Assembly: GCA_963920765.1 (NCBI GenBank)
Contig: OY987245.1
Span: forward strand, 8,324,727-8,388,726
Length of the DNA stretch: 64,000 nucleotides
Source: Ulota crispa
Lineage: Eukaryota; Streptophyta; Bryopsida; Orthotrichales; Orthotrichaceae
Direction of reading: 5' to 3'
Numbering within the stretch: the stretch's first letter is position 1; every line of letters starts with the position of its first letter. Shown in pieces: positions 1-11,834 of this stretch. Position numbers and translations under genes: made by a program. The notes beneath the pieces were generated by a model. That model was given only the letters and a program-made list of their open reading frames with translations. It was not told the origin of the DNA and searched no databases.

Positions 1-2435
1 GTGATTGAATTTAAGGAAATGTGCATTTTGAGATCCTTTGTCAAATAAGATATGGTCCTTTTTTCAATATGATTTTGTATTGTTGGGAATTGATCCTTTG
101 ATTGCTATTATCCATTTGATGGCTGGAGTATTGCTATAAAATAGAGTCCTTTGATGCTATGATATTCTCTTCTTGATGTCCAATATATGGATATTTTATT
201 TGCCCTAACTTAGGATAAGTTAAGTGAGCATGTATCCAAAGTGTGTCTCATCCATTAATTATTTAGATCATCATTTAGATCATTATTTAGATGATGGATA
301 AATAACTCTTGCAAAAAATTTCGACATTTTTGATATTGAAATTAGAACTTATTTGATTAGTTTACAAGTTTATTATCTTGCACTTTTTATATTTTATTCT
401 TACCTTTCCTAATCAAATATCAAAATTCAACCCCAAATGAAAAAAAATCTAATTTTTGATATTTTGTGTCAAAATCATGGTTTTGCAAGAAAATTGATTG
501 AAAACATTGGTGATGAATTTTTGAGATTTGATTGCATGCCTATGCAAGGAACATCCATAACACACATTATACATGCTAAAAAAAACCCCTTATGTAACAA
601 GTTTTGATCTCTTAAGGATTTACATGTGACCAATAATATGCCTAAATACTGTAAAACAGATTTTTTAAAATTTCAACTAGCTTTTCACCAAATAAATACA
701 ACACCCTTGTTAAAGGTATAATATTAGTCACAATGTATAAGTCAAATAAAAAACTTGATTATCATAAAGAAATATCTATTTTAAAAATTATGGTCATATC
801 ATCAAACTATTATTGACCTTTTTTAATAGGGCTAGTCATATGCTCAAAAATTTCTTAACATTTTAAATTGAGAAAAACATACTAAAAAATCAAAATACAA
901 AACTAGCTTCAAGAAAATTCTCATACAAAGCTTGTTTTTCAACAATTTCTAGTTTCCACACACAATGATATTTTCAAAAGTATGAAGGGAGCTTTAAATT
1001 TTGGCTAGCTTCACAAGAATGAAAAAAAAAAAGATAGGCCCAAATTTATGGCTTTGACAAGCTTGATTAATGTAGGGCCACTTCCAACAAAGAAGAAATA
1101 AAGGGTAGTAAGCAAAAAATATTGCCTTCATCGAATGAGGTTGGATAAAGTTTGACAAAGAAATATCTATGCCTCTCAACCTTTGGGCAAGGTCCCAACA
1201 CGTGAACATGAAATCTTGATAGTGGTAATGGGTACAATGGCAGTTTGCTCATTAAAAATTCACAACTTATTCTCACATTATCCAAATAATACATTCAAAA
1301 TTGCAAACTCATTTTTTTTCTCTTCCTAATAGAATCCTATAATTTGCTAGTTGTTTATTAATACTCATCATGTTCAAAACTCTTATATTGACGCTTATGG
1401 GTGCTCCTACCTTGAATAAATGTGCCCATGCTACCCCTCGAATAAACAAAACTACGTCCTCCATCATAACTTTTTTTTCTACAAATCAAATTGGTTTGAC
1501 AATTTTTGCACTAAAAAGATCCTCCTTGAGCAATCCTCCAAACATTTTGTGAAAATGTTATTAATATTCTACAAGTACCAGCTTGCCCAAAATTGCTATG
1601 TTGCCAAAAAAAAAATGTTGTTTGGTCCTAGTTCCATGTTCAGTTTTTCTTGCTGACCTCTTATAAATAAATGTGCAATAAATTTCAATGACATGTATTT
1701 TGCAAATTTAGATTGAGTAGTTGAAATCCCATTTGTTTTAAATTTTTTTTACAAGAATCGAAATTGAATTATGTTATTTGAGAACAATGAAATTCTCAAA
1801 TTCTTATTTCAGATTCTACTTTGAAGAAAAGAAAAGAAAAGCCTAGCTATTGCTCCATATATTATGTGTTTAATTTGTACCATTTCAATACAAGTTTGTA
1901 TATAATAAACCCCAACCATTCTTTGCTTGCGAAATATGTGGAAATTGCTGCTTTTTCATCCTTGAAATGTGAACAATTGTCGAATAATATGTTGAAAATC
2001 TAGAAATTTAACCATCAAAACTTCTATCTAAATATTATCAAGTTTTATGAGTTTCTAATCGACCAATTTTTAAATCATATGTAAAATACGTATCTCAAGC
2101 TCTGACAATTTCTACTTTGCAATTAATTTGCTTATTAAATTAGATCAAAGTGTGATATTTTCTTTTTGTAAAGTACTACATGACATGATTCATCAATGGT
2201 AACTAGGTGTAATCTTGAAATCATATCAATGCTTGCAGGGATTTTTGAGCTTCATTGGGTTAAAATCTTGCGTTTCCCATTTTCAATCAAATTTTCACAA
2301 GCATGCGTTTCATAATGCCTATACTTTTATCATGAACAAACATGTTGTTTCTTAATTTGGATTTAGCCTTAGTTCTAAAGTTCAACCAATATTTTTGCAT
2401 TTCAATTAGCAAGCATTACACTAAATGGCTTTTTT
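1..2435. other. AT-rich intergenic DNA, no gene recognised
   Basis: Very AT-rich sequence with only short open frames, none of which resembles a known protein or shows splice-linked coding exons. Homopolymer runs and poorly conserved repeat debris are visible. I see no RNA gene and no intact mobile element before the mini-element that starts at 2436. Confidence 0.6.
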
Positions 2436-2598
2436 CACTAGTAAAAAGCTCACTTTTTTCTGTTGTTTTGGTCACATTGATCAAGATACGTTTTTGTTAA
2501 TTTTCAACAAAAATCAACAAATTTTTGTTGAACATCAACAAAAAAATATCTTGATTAGCACAACCAAAACAACAGAAATTTTGAGTTTTCTACTGGTG
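2436..2598. mobile_element. CACTA-type miniature inverted-repeat element
   Basis: A 163-bp hairpin. The left end reads CACTAGTAAAAAGCTCAC and the right end, read on the minus strand, is CACCAGTAGAAAACTCAA. The inner arms share a long stretch around CTGTTGTTTTGG. The element is flanked by TTT on both sides, matching the 3-bp target duplication of CACTA (CMC/EnSpm) transposons. It has no coding capacity and is non-autonomous. Other copies with the same terminal logic lie at 30064, 31493, 34490 and 58492. Confidence 0.75.
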
Positions 2599-3382
2599 TT
2601 TTCTTGTGTTTAATGAATTTTTAATGGTTGACAATTGCAAAATATTATGCCCCCTAGTCTTTGGTTTAAAGGGAACATGCCTTGCTAAATAATGTTATGA
2701 GTACTAAGCAATGTTATCAAATTGCCCCCAAAGATTTGAACAATAACCTCTGACATACCTTCTGGATGTTTTCCAGAAGTGTAGCAAATTTTTTTGAAAC
2801 TAGCGGATTTGAGAGGGAGACTTTGCATGAACATTCATCCCCGGGACCAATATCTTGTCCATTTGGTTCAGCTCTGCCATCTCGAGACCCGAAAACATTT
2901 ATCCACATTTTATCCAAAGTCCATCCACACTTCATCCAATATTCATCCAGTATTCATCTATAGTGCATACATAGTTCATCCGTCTCCCATCCATAGTTCA
3001 TCTATCTTTCTTCCGTAGTGCATCCATGTTTCCTACCTCTCTGCCGGGTTTAGTAGGTCGGTACAGGTACCGTCCTCCTTCAACCCCGTCAACCCGAGAT
3101 TGCTCATTCCGGCTCTTGCGTTGCTGCGCTCCTGTGGCTATGGAAGTGCAGGCGGCGCTTCGGAGGCTATAATTCGTCGTGCACTCGCCGGCAGAATATC
3201 TGTGAGAATCACAAGCACGGTGGAAATATCTTTTCAATTCTGATTCCATAAAAAATTTGACCTTTTTTTCCAGGGCGAATGGTGTTCTCGGTTACGAGGT
3301 GAAGGGGATGTTGCCGGTCAAGTGGTGTGGTTGGCGTTGAGGCGACGGGCGCAGCGAAGGGGAAGGCGAATTGACCGATGCG
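2599..3382 (+). promoter_or_regulatory. Upstream region and probable 5' UTR of the E1 gene
   Basis: Composition rises from AT-rich to GC-rich towards the start codon at 3383, as expected for promoter plus 5' leader. A degenerate run of CATCCA/TTCATC units lies at about 2897-3030. No convincing TATA box was seen. Small open frames here, on both strands, look like chance products of the GC-rich leader. Confidence 0.45.
2897..3030. repeat. Degenerate short tandem repeat (TTCATCCA-like)
   Basis: About ten imperfect copies of an 11-13 bp unit built around CATCCA and AGTTCATC occur in succession, about 350 bp upstream of the E1 start codon. It is a minisatellite-like tract in the probable promoter. 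Confidence 0.6.
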
Positions 3383-6300
3383 ATGGTGACCATGGACGTG
3401 GACAATGCGAGCGACAATGCGGTGGTGACGGGGACAGGATCAAAGGAGATCAACGAGCTGCAATACTCCCGGTTGATGTACACGTTGGGACGGGATGCGG
3501 TGCATGCGTTGAGCCAGAGCCGTGTGCTGGTGTTAGGATGCAAGGGACTAGGCGCAGAAGTGGCGAAGAATTTGGTCCTGTCGGGAGTGCAAGGGTTAGG
3601 GTTAGTGGATGAGGACGTTGTGACGTTAGCCGACCTCGGGGCGCATTTTCTCTTGAGTGAATCCGACGTCGGACGCAATCGTGCGGTGGCGACTGCGCAG
3701 AAATTGAAAGAGATCTACGTGAGTGTGGACATTGTGACTTTGTCGAGTGTGGCGGTGGAGAGTGTGCTCGGAAATTATGGATGCGTGGTGGCCACGAGCG
3801 GATCGTTCCCCGACCTAATTCGGTTGAATTCAATTTCCCGGTCGCTTGGAGTGCCGTTTGTGGCTGCGAATTGCCGTGGCGTGTTCTCGTTTGTGTTTGC
3901 GGATTTTGGCGACAATTTCGCAGTTTTGGATGAGACAGGGGAGCCTGCGGGGCCGATATTGGTGGAAGGCATCACGCAGGACTTTCCAGCCACCGTAACG
4001 GTGGTGGAGGAGCAGCGTCACGGGCTTGAAAATGGCGATGAGGTTTTATTGAGTGGCATTAAAGGCATGGCGGAGTTGAATCGTCCGACTCCGTATTCTG
4101 TGACAGTAACTGGAGTGCATTCGTTCACAATTCAGGAGGATACTCGCGCTTTCGGGCGGTATCTGTCAGGCGGATATTTTACCAAGCTGAAAACTGCAAA
4201 AAATGTGGAGTTTCTGTCTTTAGAAAAAGCATTTGTTTCTCCGAAATTTTGTATCAGCGATCCAGTGAAAACTGCTCAAGCGTTACCTATGCATGTTGGC
4301 TTTCAAGCCGTTGATGAGTTTGAAAGGCGTCATGTCGCGGATGACATATCGCCACCTAGATCGAGTACGATTAGTCCTGATCAAGTGCACGACGTCGTCG
4401 CGATTGCTCAAGAAATCTGGTCAAATTTGCGCATTGCCAAGGGTGGCAGCTATGCAATGGAATCGACAGCTGATGGAGCCGAAGAGGAGTCTAACGAGGC
4501 CCTTTTGAAAGGCCTCGATGAAAGGGATGGTCATGGTTCTGGATTTATTGGCGGTGAGAGCAGTAGTGCCGGTATTGCAGCTGCCAGCAGGGCATTGACA
4601 ATAGGTTCAGTTGATGGATTTGCCTTGGACGAGGAAATGATCCGGCTCATGGCTTTGGGTGCATATGTGGACTTGTGTCCTGTAGCTGCCGTAACGGGAG
4701 GTATTGCTGCACAGGAGGCCATTAAGGTACATCCGGTCTCCTTAACCTAGATAACTGTTGCCCTGTTCAAAACCTAGTTCACTGCACACCTCGTTTTGAT
4801 GTCTTAGTCGCTCTTGCTTTTGTTTGATGTGTTCTGCTATGTGTTTAGATTGACGGTCGAAGTTCAAGGTGCTGGTCTCGTCTTAAAATGTGCTGGATAT
4901 GACCAAGAAAGGTCCTGGTTTTGATTTGAATTGCAAACTTTCAATTACTTCGTGTGGTGCTTGCAATAACATGAAGGTGGTCTTGTTACCTGTGAATCAT
5001 GAGGTATGCTCTGTAGCTTTTTATGGCAGCACTAATGCTCGTTGGATTCGCTACTTGCAGGCATTAACTAGGGTCTTTCTTCCCCTACAGCAGTGGCTCT
5101 ATTTTGATGCTGTGGAGTGTCTGCCTAGTGCACCACCTGCTCCTGAAGATAGGTTGCCTTGTGGCTCTCGTTATGATCACCAAATTGCTTTGTTTGGCCG
5201 AGAGTTTCAGGACAAGCTGGGTAGTCTTCAGGTACTACAAAATCGAGTATTCTGAATATCATCGCATTATACTATCTGAAGCTCTATACTATTTTGTGAC
5301 GTGATGCTTTGATACTTTATTTGCATCCCACTGGCGAATCTTCCTTTCAATTTTAGCCTAGTTATTTAACTTTTATGTAATTATGCATCAGTTGTTCTGT
5401 AGACGTGAGTCAGATAAAGCGGTTATTGACGCTGTGTATGTGGTGCAGTGGCTTGTGGTTGGAGCAGGAGGACTAGGCTGTGAAGCTCTGAAGGACTTAG
5501 TGTTGATGGGCGTGGGCTGCAGTTCGAATGGCTGTATCACTGTTTCAGACATGGATACGGTATCAAAGTCCAACTTGATTGATCAAGTGCTGTATCAGCT
5601 TGAGGACGTGAATCGTGCTAAGGCGCCAACAGCCGCAAGAGCCTTGCGCACCATCAATCCTGCGGCCCAAATACACGCTCTCCAGGTAATTCTTGTGATA
5701 CCTTTTGTATGTGTGTATGCTTTTAAATTTTACTCCCTCTGAAAACGTCCAAAAAGCTTCCTTGCGAAGGATTAACTGCGTTTTTAGTCTTTGTGCTAGT
5801 GATACATGCATTCTAGAATCAAAATACTATCCACCAAATGTATGCAAAATCTCCAATTTTTATGTCACCGTTTAGGCACCCAAATTCCATGCAAAAAGTA
5901 CCATATTTGTGCATGCTGCCAGCTCCTCATTATGGATGATTTGAAGATTAGTAGCAACAATGGTACCTCATATGGGCAAGGCCAAGCTTGCTAGGAGAGG
6001 AATACCCTTTAATGGCTTAACTTGCCCCCATGAGATCATTGAACATTACAAACTCTTTCTCAGCATCTGAAAATCAACAAAAAGGAGCTTTTTAGTGGTA
6101 CAAGAAATGTGTCTGATTTGGACGTTTTTAGAGAGACAGAGGGAGTAATAATTTTCTTGAAGCGCTTTCAAGATCGCAAAATTGATCCTGAAAATCGAAA
6201 CCAAAATGTTCCCTTCCTTGAATCGTCGTCCTCACGAACCACGGTGGCACGTTTAAATATTAGTGATGCCTCCGTCTGTCATCCTGTCGTGTGAGTATTT

Positions 6301-9300
6301 TATCAGAAATGGACCTGCATCTGTGCAGGAGAGGTTTGATCCAGAGACGGAGACTATTTTTGACTCCTCATTCTTCAACTCCATAGCAGGTATATTAGTT
6401 CTGGCTAGCAGTCCGTAGTGCTTCATGATAACGTGAAATTATTCTAGAAGTCGTGTAACAAATTCCAGCTTCCTGCGCATGAGTTGATCTCTCACGGGGA
6501 TATGGTTTTTGATGAACAGGTGTATTTTCGGCTGTAGATACTTCCTCATCAAGGCTCTATCTGGATGCCCGGTGCGTTTCCTACAGGAGGCCTATGGTTG
6601 ATGGCGGCAAGAATGGGACCAAAGGGAGTGTTCAGGTCTGGATATCGACGTCTTTTTTGTTTTTCGTTTCTGAATGATGTTGTAGGTGCTTTTCTCTTGG
6701 AATTATTTAGACGGTGCTGCTGTTGTTCTAGAAGGGTGAAGAATCTAGATAAGTTTTGTTACGAGTATTTCGCAGTATAAGGAGAACGCCAATGAGCGGG
6801 AACATTATTAATTTGGTTGTGGATGTTGGTCTAGATCGTCAAACGGCATTTTAAGGCATCGGAGGAAAATGTCGTAGACACGAAATGCAAAAATGTGGAG
6901 GAAATTTTCATTAGTTCGGCTATGGCATCTTAAGAGCTTGGTTTTAGTATACTAGTTTGCGGATTAATATATGGTTTCTGCTGGATATTCCTGTGATTAA
7001 ATTAAGATTTTGTTTAACGATTCTTGTGGTTCAACTTTCAAAATTGTTGATGTCTTCGTTGCAATTGCAGGTGTTTGTACCATTTCAGACAGAGATGTAC
7101 GCTTCTACACGGGACCCTCCTGAATATAAGGAGATGCCAATTTGCACTCTAAGGAATTTCCCTTATGCAGTGGAACATACCCTTAGATGGGCGGTGGAGA
7201 CATTCGAGGCACTTTTCAAGAGCAGGCCGGTTGATGTGAATAATTATTTATCAAGCCGTGATTTTCAGGAATCCATACGTAAATCTCCAGTATCGTCAAA
7301 GCTTCCTGTATTAGAATCCCTTCGTGATGCTCTTTTGCGACACAAGCCTTTGAGGTATCAGTGATCCTCAGTTGTAATATTTACTCCATTTTTTGCGTAG
7401 AGCTTCCTGTATCTTCTTGGATGCATTCCTTCTTTCAATGCCGTCATCTTAGCCATGTCAACTAGTGGTGGCATGAAAATGAGTAGACTGAATTTTGCTG
7501 CAGTGGATTTCTTTGTGCTCAGTGATTTTTGCAAGCATGGTTTAGATTAAGATGAGCTAATCACAGGCGGTTGTGTGTTTCTAGTATTGATGCATGTGTA
7601 CAGTGGGCTCGTCTGCAATTTGAAGACTTGTTTTCCAATAGTATCAAGCAGGTGGGTTACTACTTCTCTGACTAAGATTATTTTGCGGGGCGTTTTGGGT
7701 TATTTTGCGTAGAATCTTCAATTTATCCACATTTTGAAGTCAAGTCTCAAGTCTTCACTTTCGTGAATGGACCCAAACTTGAAGAGACATTATCCAATGT
7801 AGTCCATTAGTCTATTAGTGTATAGTAATAAGTGGGAGCCTAACCCTCACTGACTCCGTGCCCTTTTCTAGAACCCTCTAGAACTTTTTGGTTGGGTGGA
7901 AGTTGAAGCAATACAAGATGCTCTAGATATAGAACACCGAGCACTCTCCAACCATGTCTTTTTCTAAAATCTTCTAGAACTTTTTGGTGGAAATTGAAAT
8001 AATAAAGGATGCCCCAAATATAGAACACCAAATGCCCTCCAATCATGTTTTAGAAAACCAACAAAACAACAATCGCCCCCTAGCAAAGTATTGAAAATTA
8101 GCATTTTGATGAAGGCAGTTACTATTTTTGGTTTCAAAAAAGGACTAAAATGACAATGCACGTTAGGTTTTGAACTAGTTAGGAGATATTGATTTTCTAT
8201 GAAGTACATCAAGATTAGATTATAGACCAATTGATTTATGAGACATTGATTTTTTTGTAAAGTTGAATGTTGCATTACCCATACATGTCTAACGCACGCA
8301 AAGCGTGTGCCCGTATACTAGTATATACTAAACTTGTCGTGAAGTCTGACAGTAATTTGTCTTTGTCATATTATTTTTTGCAGCTTTGTTTCAATTTCCC
8401 AGTAGGTATGACCACAACAGCTGGTGCTCCATTCTGGAGCGGAACAAAGAGGTCCCCAACTCCGATAGCTTTTGACGTCACTGATATTCTTCATCTCGAT
8501 TTCATCATGGCTGCTGCCAACCTGCAAGCTACTGTGTATGGCCTTAAAGGCTGCAATGATCGCGTTGTTTTTGTTGATCTCCTCCAGCGTGTTGTTGTTC
8601 CTCCTTTTCAACCCAAAGTAAGACATTTCTTTGAAGCCTTTTCTTCACCTTTAGACGTCCGATTTTCCTCTTTTATCCTGCATTATCCTTTTCTGGAAGT
8701 GTCATCAAACAAAGTGTATTTTCTTGTGGGGATTGCTTATGTTTCTGGTACTCTACTCAGTTATGGGTTTCCAGAGCTATGTAGTTCCTTGTTGTAGATG
8801 TAGTGTATGCATGAAACTAGAAATCATCCTTGAACCTCTTCCAGTATCTGACCATTAAAATTGGAACACAGGAAGGGGTGAAAATAGCGGTAACAGATAA
8901 TGAATTGCGAAATCAAGCAAGTCAACGGAAGTATAACGCTAGTGGAGTAGATAACGATGCTGCGGAGGCCTGTGAAAGACTGCTTCGGGAGCTCCCCACT
9001 CCTGCTTCCCTTGCGGTAACCTCTATCTCCCTACTGTATGCATCAGGATAATCTACCCTCCAGAACTTTATTGTTGATGTCTCCTTCAGAGTGTGGGATA
9101 TTGCTATTCATGGTCTTGTGTTTCATTTGAAATACCTACCGAGGAAGTCAACGTTTCCTGAGACAAGTATCCAAGGATGCTTCTGTTGGGAGTCTTTTGG
9201 GAGACACGTGATTACCAGGTTAACGCGAGTCTGGGGCCGGACCTTGTCAATGGAAGTAGAGCAGTAGCAGCCAGATAGGGGACTGTCCTTGTTGGTGGTC

Positions 9301-10691
9301 ACTATTGCGTGTAGAGCATGAGTTGCATTTTGATTAGTTGGTTTGATGATTGATTTCCTACTTCGGTTCCTCTTTAATGTTCACAGGGTTACAGGTTAGT
9401 GCCTATTGAATTTGAAAAGGATGATGAGCACAACTACCATGTTGAGTTTGTAGCTGCTGCTTCAAGCTTAAGGGGACGAAATTATGGCATTCCCAGCACT
9501 GATAAACTGCAGGTGTGTAGTCTTCCAACGTGTTCAGTGTATTAACCCTGCATATGTTCTGCTTTGCATCTGAGTAGGATTTACGTTGTATACAGCAAAC
9601 TCCTACATGGAATCGGTATCTCTGCTTCCCAAAAAATTGATCACGAAAGCTTGCTTTTCAGATCCGGCTCCGGAAATCATTCATTTTGTGCTGAACGGCG
9701 GCATGTTCTGCGGAAAGCTAATTGTGGTCGTATTCAAATAGAATAGCATAGCATAACTTGCAGAATAGCAATGCAGCTTCTCTGTTGAAATGATCTGATT
9801 TGTAATGAGCATGACGTTGGCTGAATGTAGGCACGACTGATGGGTGGAAGAGTGATACCATCCATTGTGACCTCTACAGCAGTGGTTGGTGGTCTCATGT
9901 GTCTGGAACTCTATAAGCTAATTCAAGGCAAGCCTTTCACGCAGCACAAGCATGCCTACTTCAATTTGGCGGTCCCGCTATTTGCGTTTGCAGAGCCTAT
10001 CAGAGCGTTCGAACACACTGTAAAGAAATTTCTCAACCCTTGCTTTATTGCACGTACTTCTTTGTGAATTGGATCAAACAAGCATATTTTCGACCTTATT
10101 GTTTCATTTGTGAGCCCCATGGTATAAACTTTGAGAGTGTTATGGTTGCAGGTGGCGAGGAACCAGTTGGATCCCCTTGTTTGGACGTTGTGGGATAGAT
10201 TTGAGATGGATTGTCAGAATATGTCGCTGGAGACATTTCTGGCTGAGTTTCAACGTCAACAAGGACTTGAGGTAAACCCTTGTCATTTTAAGCATGTGTT
10301 CACCTCAAAAAGGTATTACACTGTGGGATTTTTCTCTTTGTCCATTTCCGTTTGTCATGAACACTTTTCCTTTGTCGCTTTCACTTCGTGGCGACTGCAG
10401 CAAATATGGAGAAAATGACTAAAGCAGAATTTCCTGGCTTACATTGTGACTGAAATGGGAATTGTTTTGCAGATCACCATGCTTTCATTCGGGAAGAGCC
10501 TTTTGTACGCAGAATTTTTGCCTCGCAAAAAGTTGCAGGACAGAATGTCACTTTCCTTAATCGACCTCATCACGACAGTCGGCAAAGTGACGCTGTCTCC
10601 AACGGAGTCAACCATCGCCTTCTCTATTTCCTGCACTGATGCCAAGGGTGAGGATGTGGAGGTGCCTGATGTGGTTGCAAAAGTGCGGTAG
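3383..10691 (+). CDS. E1 ubiquitin-activating enzyme (UBA1/UBA6-like), divergent
   Basis: Activates ubiquitin (or a related modifier) by adenylation, then a thioester on the catalytic Cys, and hands it to E2 enzymes. Exons: 3383-4726, 5061-5231, 5449-5685, 6329-6389, 6520-6635, 7071-7354, 7585-7651, 8384-8617, 8872-9015, 9387-9512, 9831-10019, 10152-10271, 10473-10691; about 1103 aa against about 1050-1080 usual. The inactive adenylation half has YSR at 28-30 and GCKGLGAE at 52-59. The active half has GAGGLGCE from about 510. The catalytic site is MPICTLRNFPY with Cys668, and the protein ends in a ubiquitin-fold domain (to about 1103). Odd: the usual SNLxRQ reads SNLIDQ (Asp550) and GTLGTKG reads GKNGTKG. 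The first in-frame ATG is 3383, after an upstream in-frame stop. Intron 3 holds a Stowaway-like element and intron 7 a Helitron. The family call is firm; which paralog, and whether it acts on ubiquitin, is open. Confidence 0.93.
5733..6145. mobile_element. Stowaway-like MITE in intron 3 of the E1 gene
   Basis: The ends read CTCCCTCTG and CAGAGGGAG, flanked by TA on each side (5731-5732, 6146-6147), the hallmark of Stowaway/Tc1-mariner miniature elements. About 413 bp. The interior is homologous along its length to 18391-18819 in an intron of the thiamine phosphatase gene. Both ends carry the related words GAAAACGTCCAAAAAG and TTTGGACGTTTTTAG. No transposase is encoded. Confidence 0.85.
7819..8321 (+). 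mobile_element. Short non-autonomous Helitron, intron 7 of the E1 gene
   Basis: The 3' end has a GC hairpin (CACGCAAAGCGTG) followed by a short spacer and CTAG, then T at 8322, the classic plant Helitron terminus. The 5' end is degenerate: TGTATAGTAATAAGTGGGAG, against TCTATACTACTAAGTGGGAG in the second copy at 55353-55833, which is inverted relative to this one. About 500 bp with no Rep/helicase. Inside (about 7858-8046) are two diverged tandem units of about 90 bp that account for a spurious minus-strand open frame. Confidence 0.8.
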
Positions 10692-11221
10692 CGTAGGTCC
10701 CTGGACTTCTCTAAACATTTGTAAAGAACCGTGCTCCTCCTTTGAGAAAACTGTACATTTTTTACCCTCAGAGCGAGTGCCCAGATGATTTGTGTCACGC
10801 CCCATGCTGTGCAATGCAAAAATTCAATAAATGGAATTTGTGTTTATCTTTTTGGATATTACTTTAGCTTTATTGTTTTCTATAGCTTCATAATCTAGTA
10901 TGCATAATTGCAGAAGGGGAACAATATCAGATTTACGTGGGAATTTGTTACGTCCTTTCTTTTGAGAGCAGGAAAGACGAGTATCAAAGAGGTGAAAACA
11001 TGGCAAGTGCTAATCATCTCTCTTGAATGTACTGTCGTCCTGCTGTTTGCTGCATTCTGTTTTGTACAAGTTACCAGACATTTTTGCAAAGTTGTGAAGT
11101 AATGATGGTTTGACTGGAAGGATGTGGACTCGTGTGGTTGTTAAAATCAATCAAACGTTATGATCCTGTTTGTAAAATCGTTCCAGACTGAGTGTGAAAC
11201 TAGTGTTTGAATTCATCATTA
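10692..11221 (+). other. 3' UTR of the E1 gene and short spacer
   Basis: Sequence after the E1 stop codon. A canonical AATAAA poly(A) signal lies at 10826-10831, 135 bp after the stop. The remaining sequence holds only short open frames without recognisable similarity. Confidence 0.5.
10826..10831 (+). promoter_or_regulatory. Probable poly(A) signal of the E1 gene
   Basis: AATAAA hexamer 135 bp downstream of the E1 stop codon, a plausible distance for 3' end formation. Confidence 0.5.
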
Positions 11222-11834
11222 GGGGGTTTCAAATATACTCTAAACCAGCAATTTTGTTCACGTGAATGAAATTGGTGAACAAGTTAGTCAAGCCATTATC
11301 ATGTCCTCGCGATCACCCATTCAAATATCTGAATTGTATTGAACTACTCACCACCTTTTCAATTTTACCCACAATCACCAATTTTGTACGGATCCCTTGA
11401 ACACCATCATTGCTTCTAATCTGGAACCCTTTATCTTCACAATTGTGCGCTTCTAATCAAGATCTCTTCAGCTCCACCATTGTCACTTCTTGCGCATTGC
11501 GATTCCTTGAATAACCTTAACCTGGCAATCAACTTTGCATCCAAACTGTATAGAAGTGCGGAGCGAGAGATAGAGGTGCACAGCAAGAGCCAAGAGGCGA
11601 GCAACAACACAAACAAGAGTGCGCGCGCAAGAGCGACAAGAACACGAGCGGAGGAGCTAGCAAGAGAGACGAGGAGGGAGAGGCTTCACGTTGTTCACGC
11701 GTGAACGACCCATGAGGACCTTTAGTCCTAAAGGTCCTCATGGATCGTGCACTTTTGTGACTTCACGTTCACGATGAACGAAAACACATTCACGACCATT
11801 CGTTCACCATTTTTTTGAGATATATGAAACCCCC
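11222..11834. mobile_element. TA-flanked inverted-repeat element (GGGGGTTTCAAATAT family), long copy
   Basis: Ends GGGGGTTTCAAATATAC and ATATATGAAACCCCC, flanked by TA on both sides (11220-11221, 11835-11836). Inside each end is the word TTTTGTTCACGTGAA or its relative. At 613 bp it is much longer than the 168-bp sibling at 12102. The extra central part (about 11550-11760) is purine- and GC-rich, unlike the rest, and holds a 34-bp palindrome at 11710-11743. No transposase is visible. Confidence 0.7.
11710..11743. repeat. Perfect 15-bp-stem palindrome
   Basis: Arms 11710-11724 (CCATGAGGACCTTTA) and 11729-11743 are exact reverse complements around a 4-base loop. It lies inside the long TA-flanked element. 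Confidence 0.9.

Noticed and set aside
6571-6586. Apparent 15-bp intron with GT...AG borders in E1 exon 5
   Set aside because: Reading straight through keeps the frame and restores the conserved RCVSYRRP block, and such a tiny intron is implausible.
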